A stretch of DNA of 64,000 bases from Chryseobacterium sediminis (GTDB lineage Bacteria; Bacteroidota; Bacteroidia; Flavobacteriales; Weeksellaceae), in contig NZ_VUNZ01000001.1 of NCBI RefSeq assembly GCF_008386505.1, forward strand, positions 682,001-746,000, read 5' to 3'. A program made the position numbers and the translations under genes. Positions 49,806 to 57,705 of this stretch are shown here, piece by piece; position 1 is the stretch's first letter, and every line of letters starts with the position of its first letter. The notes below the pieces were generated by a model that made no database searches, had not been told where the DNA came from, and saw only the letters and a program-made list of their open reading frames with translations.

Positions 49806-51296
49806 TCATCCAATCAAGCCCTTCACATTTTTTGAAAACACCTCAATTCCTTGGTTCATCTCTTCAACATTCAAATCCCCGAATCCCAAACGCATCGCGG
49901 TAAGCCCTTTATTCTGATACAAAAGCGTTTTGGGAATAAAAAGGTTATCCTTAGCACAATTTCTGCTCAACTGCATCAGATTTAGGGGAATATTCCATTC
50001 TAGCCAAACGGCAAGACCTCCGGAAGGCTTTTGAAAAGTAATGAAATCACCCAGATTTTCTTCCAGGAGCAGGGCAAAATAATCACGTCTTTCCTGATAA
50101 ACTTTTAAAGATTTTTTCAGATAACGGTTGATTTCTCCTTCTGCAATCATCTCTCCAAGCGCCCTTTCCATCAGAATATCACCTTGCCGATCAATAATTC
50201 CCAGATATTTACGCATTTCCGTCATAAGATTTTCCGGCGCAACAATAAACCCGGTTCTGAATCCCGGAGCCAAAGACTTTCCAAAAGAACCAATATAGAT
50301 AACCATTCCATTGGTATCAGCACTGGCCAGCGGAAGAATAGGACTTTTATCATAATGAAACTCATAATCATAATCATCTTCCAAAATAATAAATCCATAC
50401 TCATTGGCCAATTCCAGTAATTCAAATCTTCTTTGCGCACTCAAAGCAACCGTAGTAGGATAGTGATGATGCGGAGTAAGGTAAAGCATCCGTATCTTCT
50501 GTTTTTTACAGGCTTCTCGTACACTTTCTACCATAATTCCTTCTTCATCAATCGGAATAGAAACAATATCAACACCCGCTTTCATAAAGATCATATTGAC
50601 GGAAAAATAACTCAAAGCTCCCACCAATACAGTATCACCGGCGGAAAGAAGGATTTCGGAAACAATATAGATACTCATTTCCGTACTTCTGGTAATGAGC
50701 AGATTATTTTTGGAAATAGGAAGTCCGCGGGAAAGATTCAGATATTGAGATAAATGTTCTTTAAAAAACTCACTTCCGTCATGATTATAATGTCCCAAAG
50801 CTTTCTGATTTGATTTACGCTTCAAAATAGAACTGTAAAACCTTGAATGCTGTCCAATTTGCGTTAAACGGATATCCGGCACGCCATCATTAAAAACATA
50901 TTCACAGTCAGAATGCTCAAAAGGATTGTCTAAAATATTAGAGGTTTTGAATGGAAAACCAGTCGTTATCGGATAGTTTTGAAGGTTATTTTGCTCAAAA
51001 TCGTTCACTTTTACAGGTTTTTCCTGATCTTTTCCGATAACAAATGTTCCTTTATTCGGGAAACTCTCCGTCCAGCCTTGAGCCGACAATTCATCATACA
51101 CAGCCACTGCTGTATTCCTGTGAATTTCCAGCATTTCACTGAAAGTTCTGGTTCCCGGAAGTTTCGTTCCAAAAGGTAAAACCCCTCTCTGAATCGCATT
51201 GATCAGCTGATTGGCAATCTGCAAATAGATAGAAGTCTCTGATTTTCTATCAATCTTTATAAAACTTTCATAAGGAATCTTAACCGGACTATCCAT
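49806..51296 (-). CDS. MocR-type PLP-dependent transcriptional regulator
   Basis: A 496-residue regulator made of a GntR-type winged helix (residues about 17-85: 'IYLQIANQLINAIQRGVLPF', 'LPGTRTFSEMLEIHRNTAV') joined to a fold-type I aminotransferase domain. The PLP lysine lies in 'IYIGSFGKSLAPGFRTGF' and the PLP aspartate/tyrosine region in 'YGFIILEDDYDYEF'. The aminotransferase part senses an amino compound, often without turnover. It is divergent from the biotin operon with a 66-base gap, so it is a candidate regulator of biotin synthesis. Known biotin regulators include BirA, BioR (GntR type) and BioQ. A paralogue is at the left edge (1-296). Confidence 0.93.
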   Translation of the reverse strand: MDSPVKIPYESFIKIDRKSETSIYLQIANQLINAIQRGVLPFGTKLPGTRTFSEMLEIHRNTAVAVYDELSAQGWTESFPNKGTFVIGKDQEKPVKVNDFEQNNLQNYPITTGFPFKTSNILDNPFEHSDCEYVFNDGVPDIRLTQIGQHSRFYSSILKRKSNQKALGHYNHDGSEFFKEHLSQYLNLSRGLPISKNNLLITRSTEMSIYIVSEILLSAGDTVLVGALSYFSVNMIFMKAGVDIVSIPIDEEGIMVESVREACKKQKIRMLYLTPHHHYPTTVALSAQRRFELLELANEYGFIILEDDYDYEFHYDKSPILPLASADTNGMVIYIGSFGKSLAPGFRTGFIVAPENLMTEMRKYLGIIDRQGDILMERALGEMIAEGEINRYLKKSLKVYQERRDYFALLLEENLGDFITFQKPSGGLAVWLEWNIPLNLMQLSRNCAKDNLFIPKTLLYQNKGLTAMRLGFGDLNVEEMNQGIEVFSKNVKGLIG

Positions 51297-51336
51297 AATA
51301 TCAAAACTGGCACCACGTAACCATCCGGCAATATAC

Positions 51337-51344
51337 TACTTTTG
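51337..51344 (+). promoter_or_regulatory. -7 promoter motif of the biotin operon
   Basis: TACTTTTG matches TAnnTTTG and lies about 18 bases before the ATG at 51363. There is no TTG at the -33 position. Instead the stretch around 51310-51330 has ACCACGTAACCA, a short repeat of ACCA, which could be the MocR binding site of an activated promoter. Confidence 0.45.
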
Positions 51345-51362
51345 ACATCAAAATAAAAATCT

Positions 51363-51986
51363 ATGGAATTTCATCATCTGTTAAAAAAAATTGTACAGGA
51401 AGGAAACATCCACGCCAAATGGCTGAATACACTTTCTTTTATGGAAAACGCCGGTGCAAGAAAAATTTCAAAGTGTGAACATCCGACACTGGTTTCTCAG
51501 ATCCAGCTGAAACATGCTGCTGAAGAACACCGCCACGCTTATTATCTGAAAAAACAGATCGGGAAAATAGACCCTGAATTATGCAAAACTTATGAAAGTT
51601 CCGAGCTTTTGGCGCCAATAGCAACAAGCCAGTATCTTCATTCATTAGATATCAAAGCCTGCCGTTATCTTCAGAAAGCATTCAATCTGAATAAAACAGA
51701 CCTGAAATATGCAGCGTATCTTTTTGTAACCTATGCTATTGAAGTGCGTGCTGATGAACTTTATCCGGTCTATCAACAGGCTCTTACCGAAGCTTCTTCT
51801 AAAATTATGGTAAAATCTATTATCCTTGAAGAAGAAGGTCATCTGGAAGAAATGATCAATCAGCTCAACGAATTTTCTCCAGACTGGAAAGAACATGCAG
51901 ATCATGTTTTAACGATAGAAAAAGAACTGCATGAAGAGTGGATTAACGCTATTACTCAGGAAGTCGCTCAGTTAGATTATGCTTAA
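51363..51986 (+). CDS. Ferritin-like di-iron protein heading the biotin operon
   Basis: A 207-residue, nearly all-helical protein that I do not recognise by name. It carries a complete ferritin-like di-iron pattern: E28 on the first long helix, E55-x-x-H58 in 'HAAEEHRHAYYL', E127 in 'TYAIEVRADELYP', and E157-x-x-H160 in 'ILEEEGHLEEM'. This E / ExxH / E / ExxH order and helix spacing is that of rubrerythrin- and R2-like oxygenases. No signal peptide. It overlaps bioF by eight bases, so it is translationally coupled with biotin synthesis. An oxidative step that supplies the pimeloyl precursor is a reasonable hypothesis, since no bioC/bioH is nearby. The role is inferred from context; iron storage or stress protection are alternatives. 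Confidence 0.7.
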   Translation: MEFHHLLKKIVQEGNIHAKWLNTLSFMENAGARKISKCEHPTLVSQIQLKHAAEEHRHAYYLKKQIGKIDPELCKTYESSELLAPIATSQYLHSLDIKACRYLQKAFNLNKTDLKYAAYLFVTYAIEVRADELYPVYQQALTEASSKIMVKSIILEEEGHLEEMINQLNEFSPDWKEHADHVLTIEKELHEEWINAITQEVAQLDYA

Positions 51987-53088
51987 TAATACCTTTCGTT
52001 TTCAGGAATCTCTTGACAAAAGAAAAGAGGAAGGAACTTTAAGACGTTTGCGGCCTCAATCTGATGGAATTGACTTTTATTCCAATGATTATCTGGGCTT
52101 TGCAAAAAGTAAAGAACTTCAGCATTTACTATTGCAAAAGATTACCAATAATCCTCAATTGCTTTCAGGAAGTACAGGTTCAAGGCTTATCAGCGGAAAC
52201 AGTGATATTGCGGTTTCTGTAGAAAATTATATTGCTCAGAAGCATCAGTTTGAATCGGCATTGCTTTTCCCGTCCGGTTATAATGCAAATCTGGCCTTAT
52301 TTTCAACACTTCCCAGTCGTCATGATGTTGTCATTGTAGATGAACAGATTCATCGGTCGGTACATGATGCCTGCAAATTATCGAATGCAAAAAAACTGAA
52401 ATTCAAGCACAATGACATTGAAGATCTTGAAAGCATTTTAAAAAGGCAGCAGGGGCATTGTTATATTGCCATAGAAAGTCTCTATTCGATGGAGGGAGAT
52501 TTTGCTCCTATTCAGGAAATTGCTGAGCTTGCCAATCAGTATAAAGCTTCTCTGATTGTTGATGAAGCCCACGCATTTGGAGTGTTTGGATATGGATTGA
52601 TTGAAAGATATCAATTACAACATCAGGTTTCAGCAGCAGTTGTTACCTATGGAAAAGCACTCGGAGCCCATGGAGCGACAATTCTATGTAATGAAACAGA
52701 GAAATCTTACCTGATCAATTTTGCAGGCCCGTTCATTTATAGCACTTCAGCTCAGGATTTCCAGTGGATGAGTATACAAACAGGATATGAATTTTTAGAT
52801 CAAAACCCTGGGCTGGCAGGAGAACTTCAGGACAATATTAAAATTTTCCGAAGCCAAAATCTAGAATCTCCATCTGCAGAAAAAAGCCCTGTTCAGGCTA
52901 TTATAATTCCAGACAACCAAAAACTGAAACAATTACAGGATACATTATCTGAGAATGGATTTCTAACCTACGCAATATACAGTCCCACAGTAAAAGAAGA
53001 GAGTGAACGACTGCGGATTTGCCTTCACAGCTTTAATACAAAAAAGGAAATTATAAAACTGACAGGAATTATTAAAGAATTTGTTTAA
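51979..53088 (+). CDS. bioF: 8-amino-7-oxononanoate synthase
   Basis: A 369-residue PLP enzyme of the alpha-oxoamine synthase family. It condenses pimeloyl-ACP (or -CoA) with alanine to form 8-amino-7-oxononanoate (KAPA). PLP lysine K226 is in 'VVTYGKALGAHGA', with D195 and H198 in 'LIVDEAHAFG' and the substrate loop 'SGSTGSRLISGN'. It overlaps the ferritin-like gene by eight bases and is followed 45 bases later by bioD. CoA ligases of the same fold (KBL) are excluded by the biotin gene context. Confidence 0.95.
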   Translation: MLNNTFRFQESLDKRKEEGTLRRLRPQSDGIDFYSNDYLGFAKSKELQHLLLQKITNNPQLLSGSTGSRLISGNSDIAVSVENYIAQKHQFESALLFPSGYNANLALFSTLPSRHDVVIVDEQIHRSVHDACKLSNAKKLKFKHNDIEDLESILKRQQGHCYIAIESLYSMEGDFAPIQEIAELANQYKASLIVDEAHAFGVFGYGLIERYQLQHQVSAAVVTYGKALGAHGATILCNETEKSYLINFAGPFIYSTSAQDFQWMSIQTGYEFLDQNPGLAGELQDNIKIFRSQNLESPSAEKSPVQAIIIPDNQKLKQLQDTLSENGFLTYAIYSPTVKEESERLRICLHSFNTKKEIIKLTGIIKEFV

Positions 53089-53133
53089 AACAAAAAATAA
53101 GCTTTCAAACCCCGCAACACGAATCCCGAAAAC

Positions 53134-53748
53134 ATGAAATTATTTATAACAGGAATAGGAACCGAAATAGGAAAAACAGTTTGTTCAGCTGTTTTGGTTC
53201 AACATTTTAAAACAGAATACTGGAAACCTATACAATCAGGTGATCTGCATTACACAGACAGCCATAAAATTGAAGCATGGACAGACTATACAATCTGCCA
53301 TCCGGAAACCCACCGTTTACAGCTGGCCGCATCACCACATCAATCGGCAAGGGAAGAAAATATCACCATAAATCTAAATGATTTTCAACTCCCTGAAACG
53401 GAAAATCCATTGATTGTAGAAGGAGCAGGAGGTATTATGGTCCCAATATCAGATACTACATTCATGATAGACTTGATTGAAGAATTAAATCTTCCAGCTG
53501 CATTGGTAGTTAGAAATTATTTGGGATGCATCAATCACAGCTTACTGTCAATCATAGCATTACAACAGAGAGAGATACAGTTAGACTATCTGATTCTTAA
53601 CGGAGACTTCCCTGAAGATACAGAAAGAGTGATCTGCAGTTTTATCGATAAAGAAACAAAAATTATAAAGATTCCTGAAATCAGCAATACTGACAAAGAA
53701 TCTATAAAACATGCTGCAAAGCAATTAACAATAACAAAAATAGGATAA
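53134..53748 (+). CDS. bioD: Dethiobiotin synthase
   Basis: A 204-residue ATP-dependent carboxylase closing the ureido ring of dethiobiotin from DAPA and CO2. The P-loop is '[13 protein letters not shown]' (residues 7-19, K14), 'KPIQSGD' (about 31-37) is the DAPA-binding loop, and '[13 protein letters not shown]' is the second conserved block. It lies between bioF and bioB, and its stop shares a base with the bioB start (TAATG). Confidence 0.95.
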   Translation: MKLFITGIGTEIGKTVCSAVLVQHFKTEYWKPIQSGDLHYTDSHKIEAWTDYTICHPETHRLQLAASPHQSAREENITINLNDFQLPETENPLIVEGAGGIMVPISDTTFMIDLIEELNLPAALVVRNYLGCINHSLLSIIALQQREIQLDYLILNGDFPEDTERVICSFIDKETKIIKIPEISNTDKESIKHAAKQLTITKIG

Positions 53749-54731
53749 TGGATACTAAAACAACATTAAGAAACAACTGGACTAAAGAAGAAATAGAGGA
53801 AATTTATCATTTACCTCTGATGGAACTTATTTATAAAGCAGCAACTGTACACCGTGAATGGCATGATCCTTCTGAAGTACAGATTTCAACACTATTATCT
53901 ATCAAAACCGGTGGATGCCCTGAAGACTGTTCATATTGCGGGCAGGCAGCGCGTTATCACACCAACATCAAAGTACAGGCATTATTGCCAACTGAAACTG
54001 TAATTGCCCATGCTCAGAAAGCAAAAGATTCTGGATCGTCAAGATTCTGTATGGCTGCAGCATGGCGTGAAGTTCGTAACAATCGTGATTTTGACAGGGT
54101 AATTGATATGGTAAAAGGGGTAAATGATCTTGGACTGGAAGTTTGCTGCACATTGGGTATGCTTACAGAAGAACAGGCTATTAGACTTCAGGAAGCAGGA
54201 TTATATGCCTACAATCACAACCTTGATACGTCTGAACAATATTATGAAGAGATTATCTCAACAAGAACATTTGACAACAGAATTAATACGATCAACAACG
54301 TAAGAAAAGCAGGAATTACCGTATGTTCCGGAGGAATTATCGGACTTGGTGAAACCCATAGAGACAGAATTTCAATGCTTCTGACGTTGGCAACAATGCC
54401 AAAGCATCCGGAATCCATTCCTATCAATGCATTAGCAAGAGTGGCGGGAACTCCATTAGAGGATAATGAAAAAGTAGATACCTGGGAAATGGTAAGAATG
54501 ATTGCCACCGCAAGAATTGTAATGCCTTCTTCCATGGTAAGATTAAGTGCCGGCCGTATAGAAATGTCAGAAACAGAACAGGCATGGTGCTTCATGGCAG
54601 GAGCCAATTCCATTTTCACAGGAGAAAGAGAAACACTATTGGTAACACCAAATCCTGGAGTTTCTGAAGATATGCAGATGCTGCAGACATTGGGACTGAA
54701 ACCTATGATGAAAAAAGAAACATGTTGCTAA
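53748..54731 (+). CDS. bioB: Biotin synthase
   Basis: A 327-residue radical-SAM enzyme inserting sulfur into dethiobiotin. The radical-SAM cluster is C57-x-x-x-C61-x-x-C64 in '[16 protein letters not shown]'. Ligands of the [2Fe-2S] sulfur source follow: '[10 protein letters not shown]', '[13 protein letters not shown]' and R in '[12 protein letters not shown]'. '[12 protein letters not shown]' (YNHNLD) is a biotin-synthase signature. It is translationally coupled to bioD by a one-base overlap. A repeat-filled gap of 305 bases separates it from bioA. Confidence 0.96.
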   Translation: MDTKTTLRNNWTKEEIEEIYHLPLMELIYKAATVHREWHDPSEVQISTLLSIKTGGCPEDCSYCGQAARYHTNIKVQALLPTETVIAHAQKAKDSGSSRFCMAAAWREVRNNRDFDRVIDMVKGVNDLGLEVCCTLGMLTEEQAIRLQEAGLYAYNHNLDTSEQYYEEIISTRTFDNRINTINNVRKAGITVCSGGIIGLGETHRDRISMLLTLATMPKHPESIPINALARVAGTPLEDNEKVDTWEMVRMIATARIVMPSSMVRLSAGRIEMSETEQAWCFMAGANSIFTGERETLLVTPNPGVSEDMQMLQTLGLKPMMKKETCC

Positions 54732-54832
54732 ACAATTATAAATGATAAAATAATGAGTGATGAGCTGGGTTATTAGTATTATCGTTTTTATCATAACATT
54801 GATAGCTGATTTTATCAATAATAATGTTTGTA

Positions 54833-54996
54833 TTTAACGCTAAGATTTGCAAAGAAATATTGATTAACTGTAAAAATATTTCGCTCGCAAAGGCATTCTA
54901 TTCAGCAAGGTAAAATGTTTCTTATTGCTTAGTGAAACGCCTTTGTGAACTTAAAAAGCAACAAATTAAAAAACTTAGCGATCATAGCGTTAAAAT
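54833..54996. repeat. Interspersed repeat, family C, copy 3, inside the biotin locus
   Basis: The gene-free gap 54732-55036 between bioB and bioA contains a third family-C copy: TTTAACGCTAAGATTTGCAA at the left, TTCGCTCGCAAAGGCATTCT and GCCTTTGTGAAC as inner inverted arms, and CTTAGCGATCATAGCGTTAAAA at the right, close to the ends of the copy at 12295-12457. Confidence 0.6.
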
Positions 54997-55036
54997 TTAA
55001 ACAATTCATCACTCATTATTATTTTCACATGAATAT

Positions 55037-56329
55037 ATGAATACTATAACAGAACAAGCAAGCCTGCAACAAAGAGATAAAGCTGTCAACTGGCATCCTT
55101 ACACACAGATGAAAACAGCTGACGATATTATTCCCATTGTAAAAGGAAAAGGAATTTACCTGTATGATACTGAAGGAAAAAAATACCTGGATGTAGTTTC
55201 ATCATGGTGGGTTACGCTGCACGGGCATTCTCATCCTTATATTGCCCAGCGTGTTTTTGAGCAGCTGAATACACTGGAACAAGTTATTTTTGCCGGTTTC
55301 ACGCATGAGCCTGCCGTACAGCTTTCAGAGAATTTGCTGAAACTTCTGCCCGCTAATCAGGAAAAGGTTTTTTATTCCGATAATGGTTCTACAGCAGTAG
55401 AGGTGGCTTTAAAAATGTGTATTCAATATGCGTACAATCAGGAAAAAAAGAAAACGAAGATTTTAGCTTTTAAAAATGCTTATCACGGAGACACCTTCGG
55501 GGCGATGTCTGTAAGTGAAAAAAGTTTCTGGACAAGACCTTTTGAAAGCATGCTGTTTGAAGTTGTATTTATTGATACTCCCAATGCTGAAAACCTGGAA
55601 AGCCTACAGGCACAGATTAAAGAATTGGCTGATGAAACAGCCTGTTTTATCTATGAACCATTAGTACAGGGTGCGGCGGGAATGTTGATGTATAATGCTG
55701 AAGACCTTAACCAGCTGATGAAATTCTGCAGAGAAGAAGGCATTCTTATGGTTCAGGACGAAGTTTTTACAGGATTTGGAAGGACAGGTAAGCTTTTCGC
55801 TGCTGATTACCTTACAGAAAAGCCAGATATTATGTGTTTTTCAAAGGGCTTAACAGGAGGAACTATGCCCATGGGAATCACCACATGTTCCAATGAAATT
55901 TACAACGCTTTTCTTTCGGATGACCGTTATAAAACCTTATTTCACGGACATTCCTTTACAGCCAATCCTTTAGCCTGTTCTGCAGCTCTGGCCAGTATGG
56001 AACTGCTATTGACAAATGAAACTCAAATGAATATCAACCGCATCACTCATCAACATTCAGAGTTTGCAAAAGCACTTGCTTTTCATCCTCATGTAGAAAA
56101 GGTTCGTCAGATCGGGACTATTTTAGCTTTCGATTTTAAAACCGGGAATGGTACTTCTTATTTCAATGCAATAGGGAAGAAGCTTTACAATGAATTCTTA
56201 CAGAGAGGGATTATCATGAGGCCGTTGGGAAATGTAATCTATCTGGTTCCGCCATATTGTATTACTTCCGAAGAATTGGATTTTGTATATCAGAATATTA
56301 TGGAAGTTTTGGATCAGTTTAGAGATTAG
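55037..56329 (+). CDS. bioA: Adenosylmethionine-8-amino-7-oxononanoate aminotransferase
   Basis: A 430-residue class III aminotransferase making 7,8-diaminopelargonate from KAPA with S-adenosylmethionine as amino donor. PLP lysine K270 is in 'IMCFSKGLTGGTMPMG', D241 in 'LMVQDEVFTGFGRTG', and the family-specific 'WHPYTQM' (residues 19-25) and 'VVSSWWVTLHGHSHP' are present. It follows bioB on the same strand but after a 305-base gap with a repeat, so it may have its own promoter. A hairpin terminator follows. Confidence 0.95.
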   Translation: MNTITEQASLQQRDKAVNWHPYTQMKTADDIIPIVKGKGIYLYDTEGKKYLDVVSSWWVTLHGHSHPYIAQRVFEQLNTLEQVIFAGFTHEPAVQLSENLLKLLPANQEKVFYSDNGSTAVEVALKMCIQYAYNQEKKKTKILAFKNAYHGDTFGAMSVSEKSFWTRPFESMLFEVVFIDTPNAENLESLQAQIKELADETACFIYEPLVQGAAGMLMYNAEDLNQLMKFCREEGILMVQDEVFTGFGRTGKLFAADYLTEKPDIMCFSKGLTGGTMPMGITTCSNEIYNAFLSDDRYKTLFHGHSFTANPLACSAALASMELLLTNETQMNINRITHQHSEFAKALAFHPHVEKVRQIGTILAFDFKTGNGTSYFNAIGKKLYNEFLQRGIIMRPLGNVIYLVPPYCITSEELDFVYQNIMEVLDQFRD

Positions 56330-56367
56330 GCAGATCCCTTCAAGTAATAATTTTTTAATTTTTTTAG

Positions 56368-56400
56368 CCTTATAGATTTCTAAAATTTATAAGGTTTTTA
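56368..56400 (+). terminator. Hairpin terminator after bioA
   Basis: CCTTATAGATTT (56368-56379) pairs, with one wobble, with AAATTTATAAGG (56383-56394), followed by TTTTTA. Confidence 0.75.
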
Positions 56401-56462
56401 TGTTTGATCATTTATAGGATTGTTATTAGTTTTTATACCATTAAAATATTAAATAAATAGTA

Positions 56463-56777
56463 TTAACTCAATTCATTTCCCCACAGATGTAATTCAGAAA
56501 GAATAGGACCTAGTTTTTGACCTTTTGGGGTCAATTTGTAATAGACTTCCGGCGGAAAATTGTAGACTTCAATCCGCTCAATAATGAGATCTTCTTCAAG
56601 CTGTTTCAGTTGTTCAGCAAGAACTTTCTTGGAAACCCTTGGCATACTTCTCCAAAGTTCCACAAAACGCACTTTATCTTCCTCAAAAAGATTGTGTAGA
56701 ATCAATGGTTTCCATTTTCCTGAAAGGATATTCAGGCTTCGTCTCAATCCACAGTTTTTAAACTCTTCAAAATTCAT
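56463..56777 (-). CDS. HxlR-family transcriptional regulator
   Basis: A 104-residue winged-helix regulator: 'CGLRRSLNILSGKWKPLILH' with the sensing-position cysteine C9, 'FVELWRSMPRVSKKVLAEQL' recognition region and wing 'IERIEVYNFPPEVYYKLTPK'. It is divergent from the MBL-fold gene at 56870 with a 92-base gap containing a candidate operator and a good promoter. Control of that gene is likely. Confidence 0.9.
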   Translation of the reverse strand: MNFEEFKNCGLRRSLNILSGKWKPLILHNLFEEDKVRFVELWRSMPRVSKKVLAEQLKQLEEDLIIERIEVYNFPPEVYYKLTPKGQKLGPILSELHLWGNELS

Positions 56778-56796
56778 AAGTCAATAGAATATTTAT

Positions 56797-56850
56797 GGTT
56801 AACCTTTTGGTAACCTTCGATTGTTTTACCCCAATCAGGCAATAGCTTTG
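56797..56850 (+). promoter_or_regulatory. Promoter and candidate HxlR operator
   Basis: TTG at 56821-56823, a 19-base spacer and TAGCTTTG at 56843-56850 form a good Bacteroidota promoter for the MBL gene. Just upstream, GGTTAACCTTTTGGTAACCTT (56797-56817) contains two GGT(T)AACCTT direct units that also form a GGTTA...TAACC dyad, typical of an HxlR site. Confidence 0.6.
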
Positions 56851-56869
56851 CTGTACAAACTTAGTCAAA

Positions 56870-57637
56870 ATGAAATTACAATTATGGCGCAATGCAACAT
56901 TGCTTTTGAATATTGATGGAATTTCCATCCTCGTAGATCCAATGCTTGGAGAGAAAGGATCTCTCGGCAAATTCCCAATGGTTGATAACGAATTACTGAA
57001 TCCTCTGGTAGACCTGCCTTTTGGTAAAGAAGAATTAAATCAAAAACTTAAAAATGTAGATGCTGTGGCTGTTACCCATCTTCATCCTGATCATTGGGAT
57101 ACTACTGCCATCGAACTTCTTGATAAAAATATTCCGATCATCTGTTCATCTCTCATTTCGGAACAAATTGCAGAATATGGCTTTACAGATATTATTGCTC
57201 TTAATGACAGCGTTCAATGGAGAAATATTGAAATCACTACAACCAAAGGCCAGCATGGAACCGGAGAAATTGGAGAAAAAAGGGGAATAGTGAATGGTTT
57301 CGTTTTTAAAACAGAAAATAAATCTGTTTATATTGCAGGAGACAGCATCTGGTATAACGAAATTGCACAGGAAATTGAAAAGCATCAGCCACAACACATC
57401 ATTGTTGCCGGAGGAGCCGCTACTTTTTTAGTAGGAGATCCTATTATTATGACCAGTGAAGATATTATAAAAGTCTGCGAATACGCTCCGGAAGCTACTG
57501 TTTGGGTAACTCATCTGGAATCCGTAAGTCATTGTAAGGAAGACCGGAAATTCATCCAGGAAAAGATCAATGAAAATAGATTGGAAAAAAGATGTTTTAT
57601 TCTTAATGATGGAGAAGAAGTTGAGCTGCATTTTTAA
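56870..57637 (+). CDS. MBL-fold metallo-hydrolase (UlaG-like)
   Basis: A 255-residue metallo-beta-lactamase-fold protein. The metal motif is H70-x-H72-x-D74-H75 in 'VAVTHLHPDHWD', preceded by 'ILVDPMLG' and followed by 'TTKGQHGTGEIG', 'VYIAGDSIW' and 'VWVTHLESVSHC'. This order is that of the UlaG-like family of beta-lactamase superfamily proteins. Cytoplasmic. It is divergent from the HxlR regulator; substrate unknown. Confidence 0.87.
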   Translation: MKLQLWRNATLLLNIDGISILVDPMLGEKGSLGKFPMVDNELLNPLVDLPFGKEELNQKLKNVDAVAVTHLHPDHWDTTAIELLDKNIPIICSSLISEQIAEYGFTDIIALNDSVQWRNIEITTTKGQHGTGEIGEKRGIVNGFVFKTENKSVYIAGDSIWYNEIAQEIEKHQPQHIIVAGGAATFLVGDPIIMTSEDIIKVCEYAPEATVWVTHLESVSHCKEDRKFIQEKINENRLEKRCFILNDGEEVELHF

Positions 57638-57657
57638 TCTTTGAGTATAAAATAAAT

Positions 57658-57690
57658 AAAGGATAGAACCGAAATTCTATCCTTTTATTA
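57658..57690. terminator. Bidirectional hairpin terminator
   Basis: AAAGGATAGAA (57658-57668) pairs with TTCTATCCTTT (57675-57685), between the converging MBL and MFS genes. Confidence 0.85.
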
Positions 57691-57705
57691 TATCAACAAT
57701 TAGTT

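Noticed and set aside
51300..51362. Biotin riboswitch or BirA-type box before the biotin operon
   Set aside because: No long inverted repeat of the BirA type was seen, and the predicted leader of about 12 bases leaves no room for a riboswitch.
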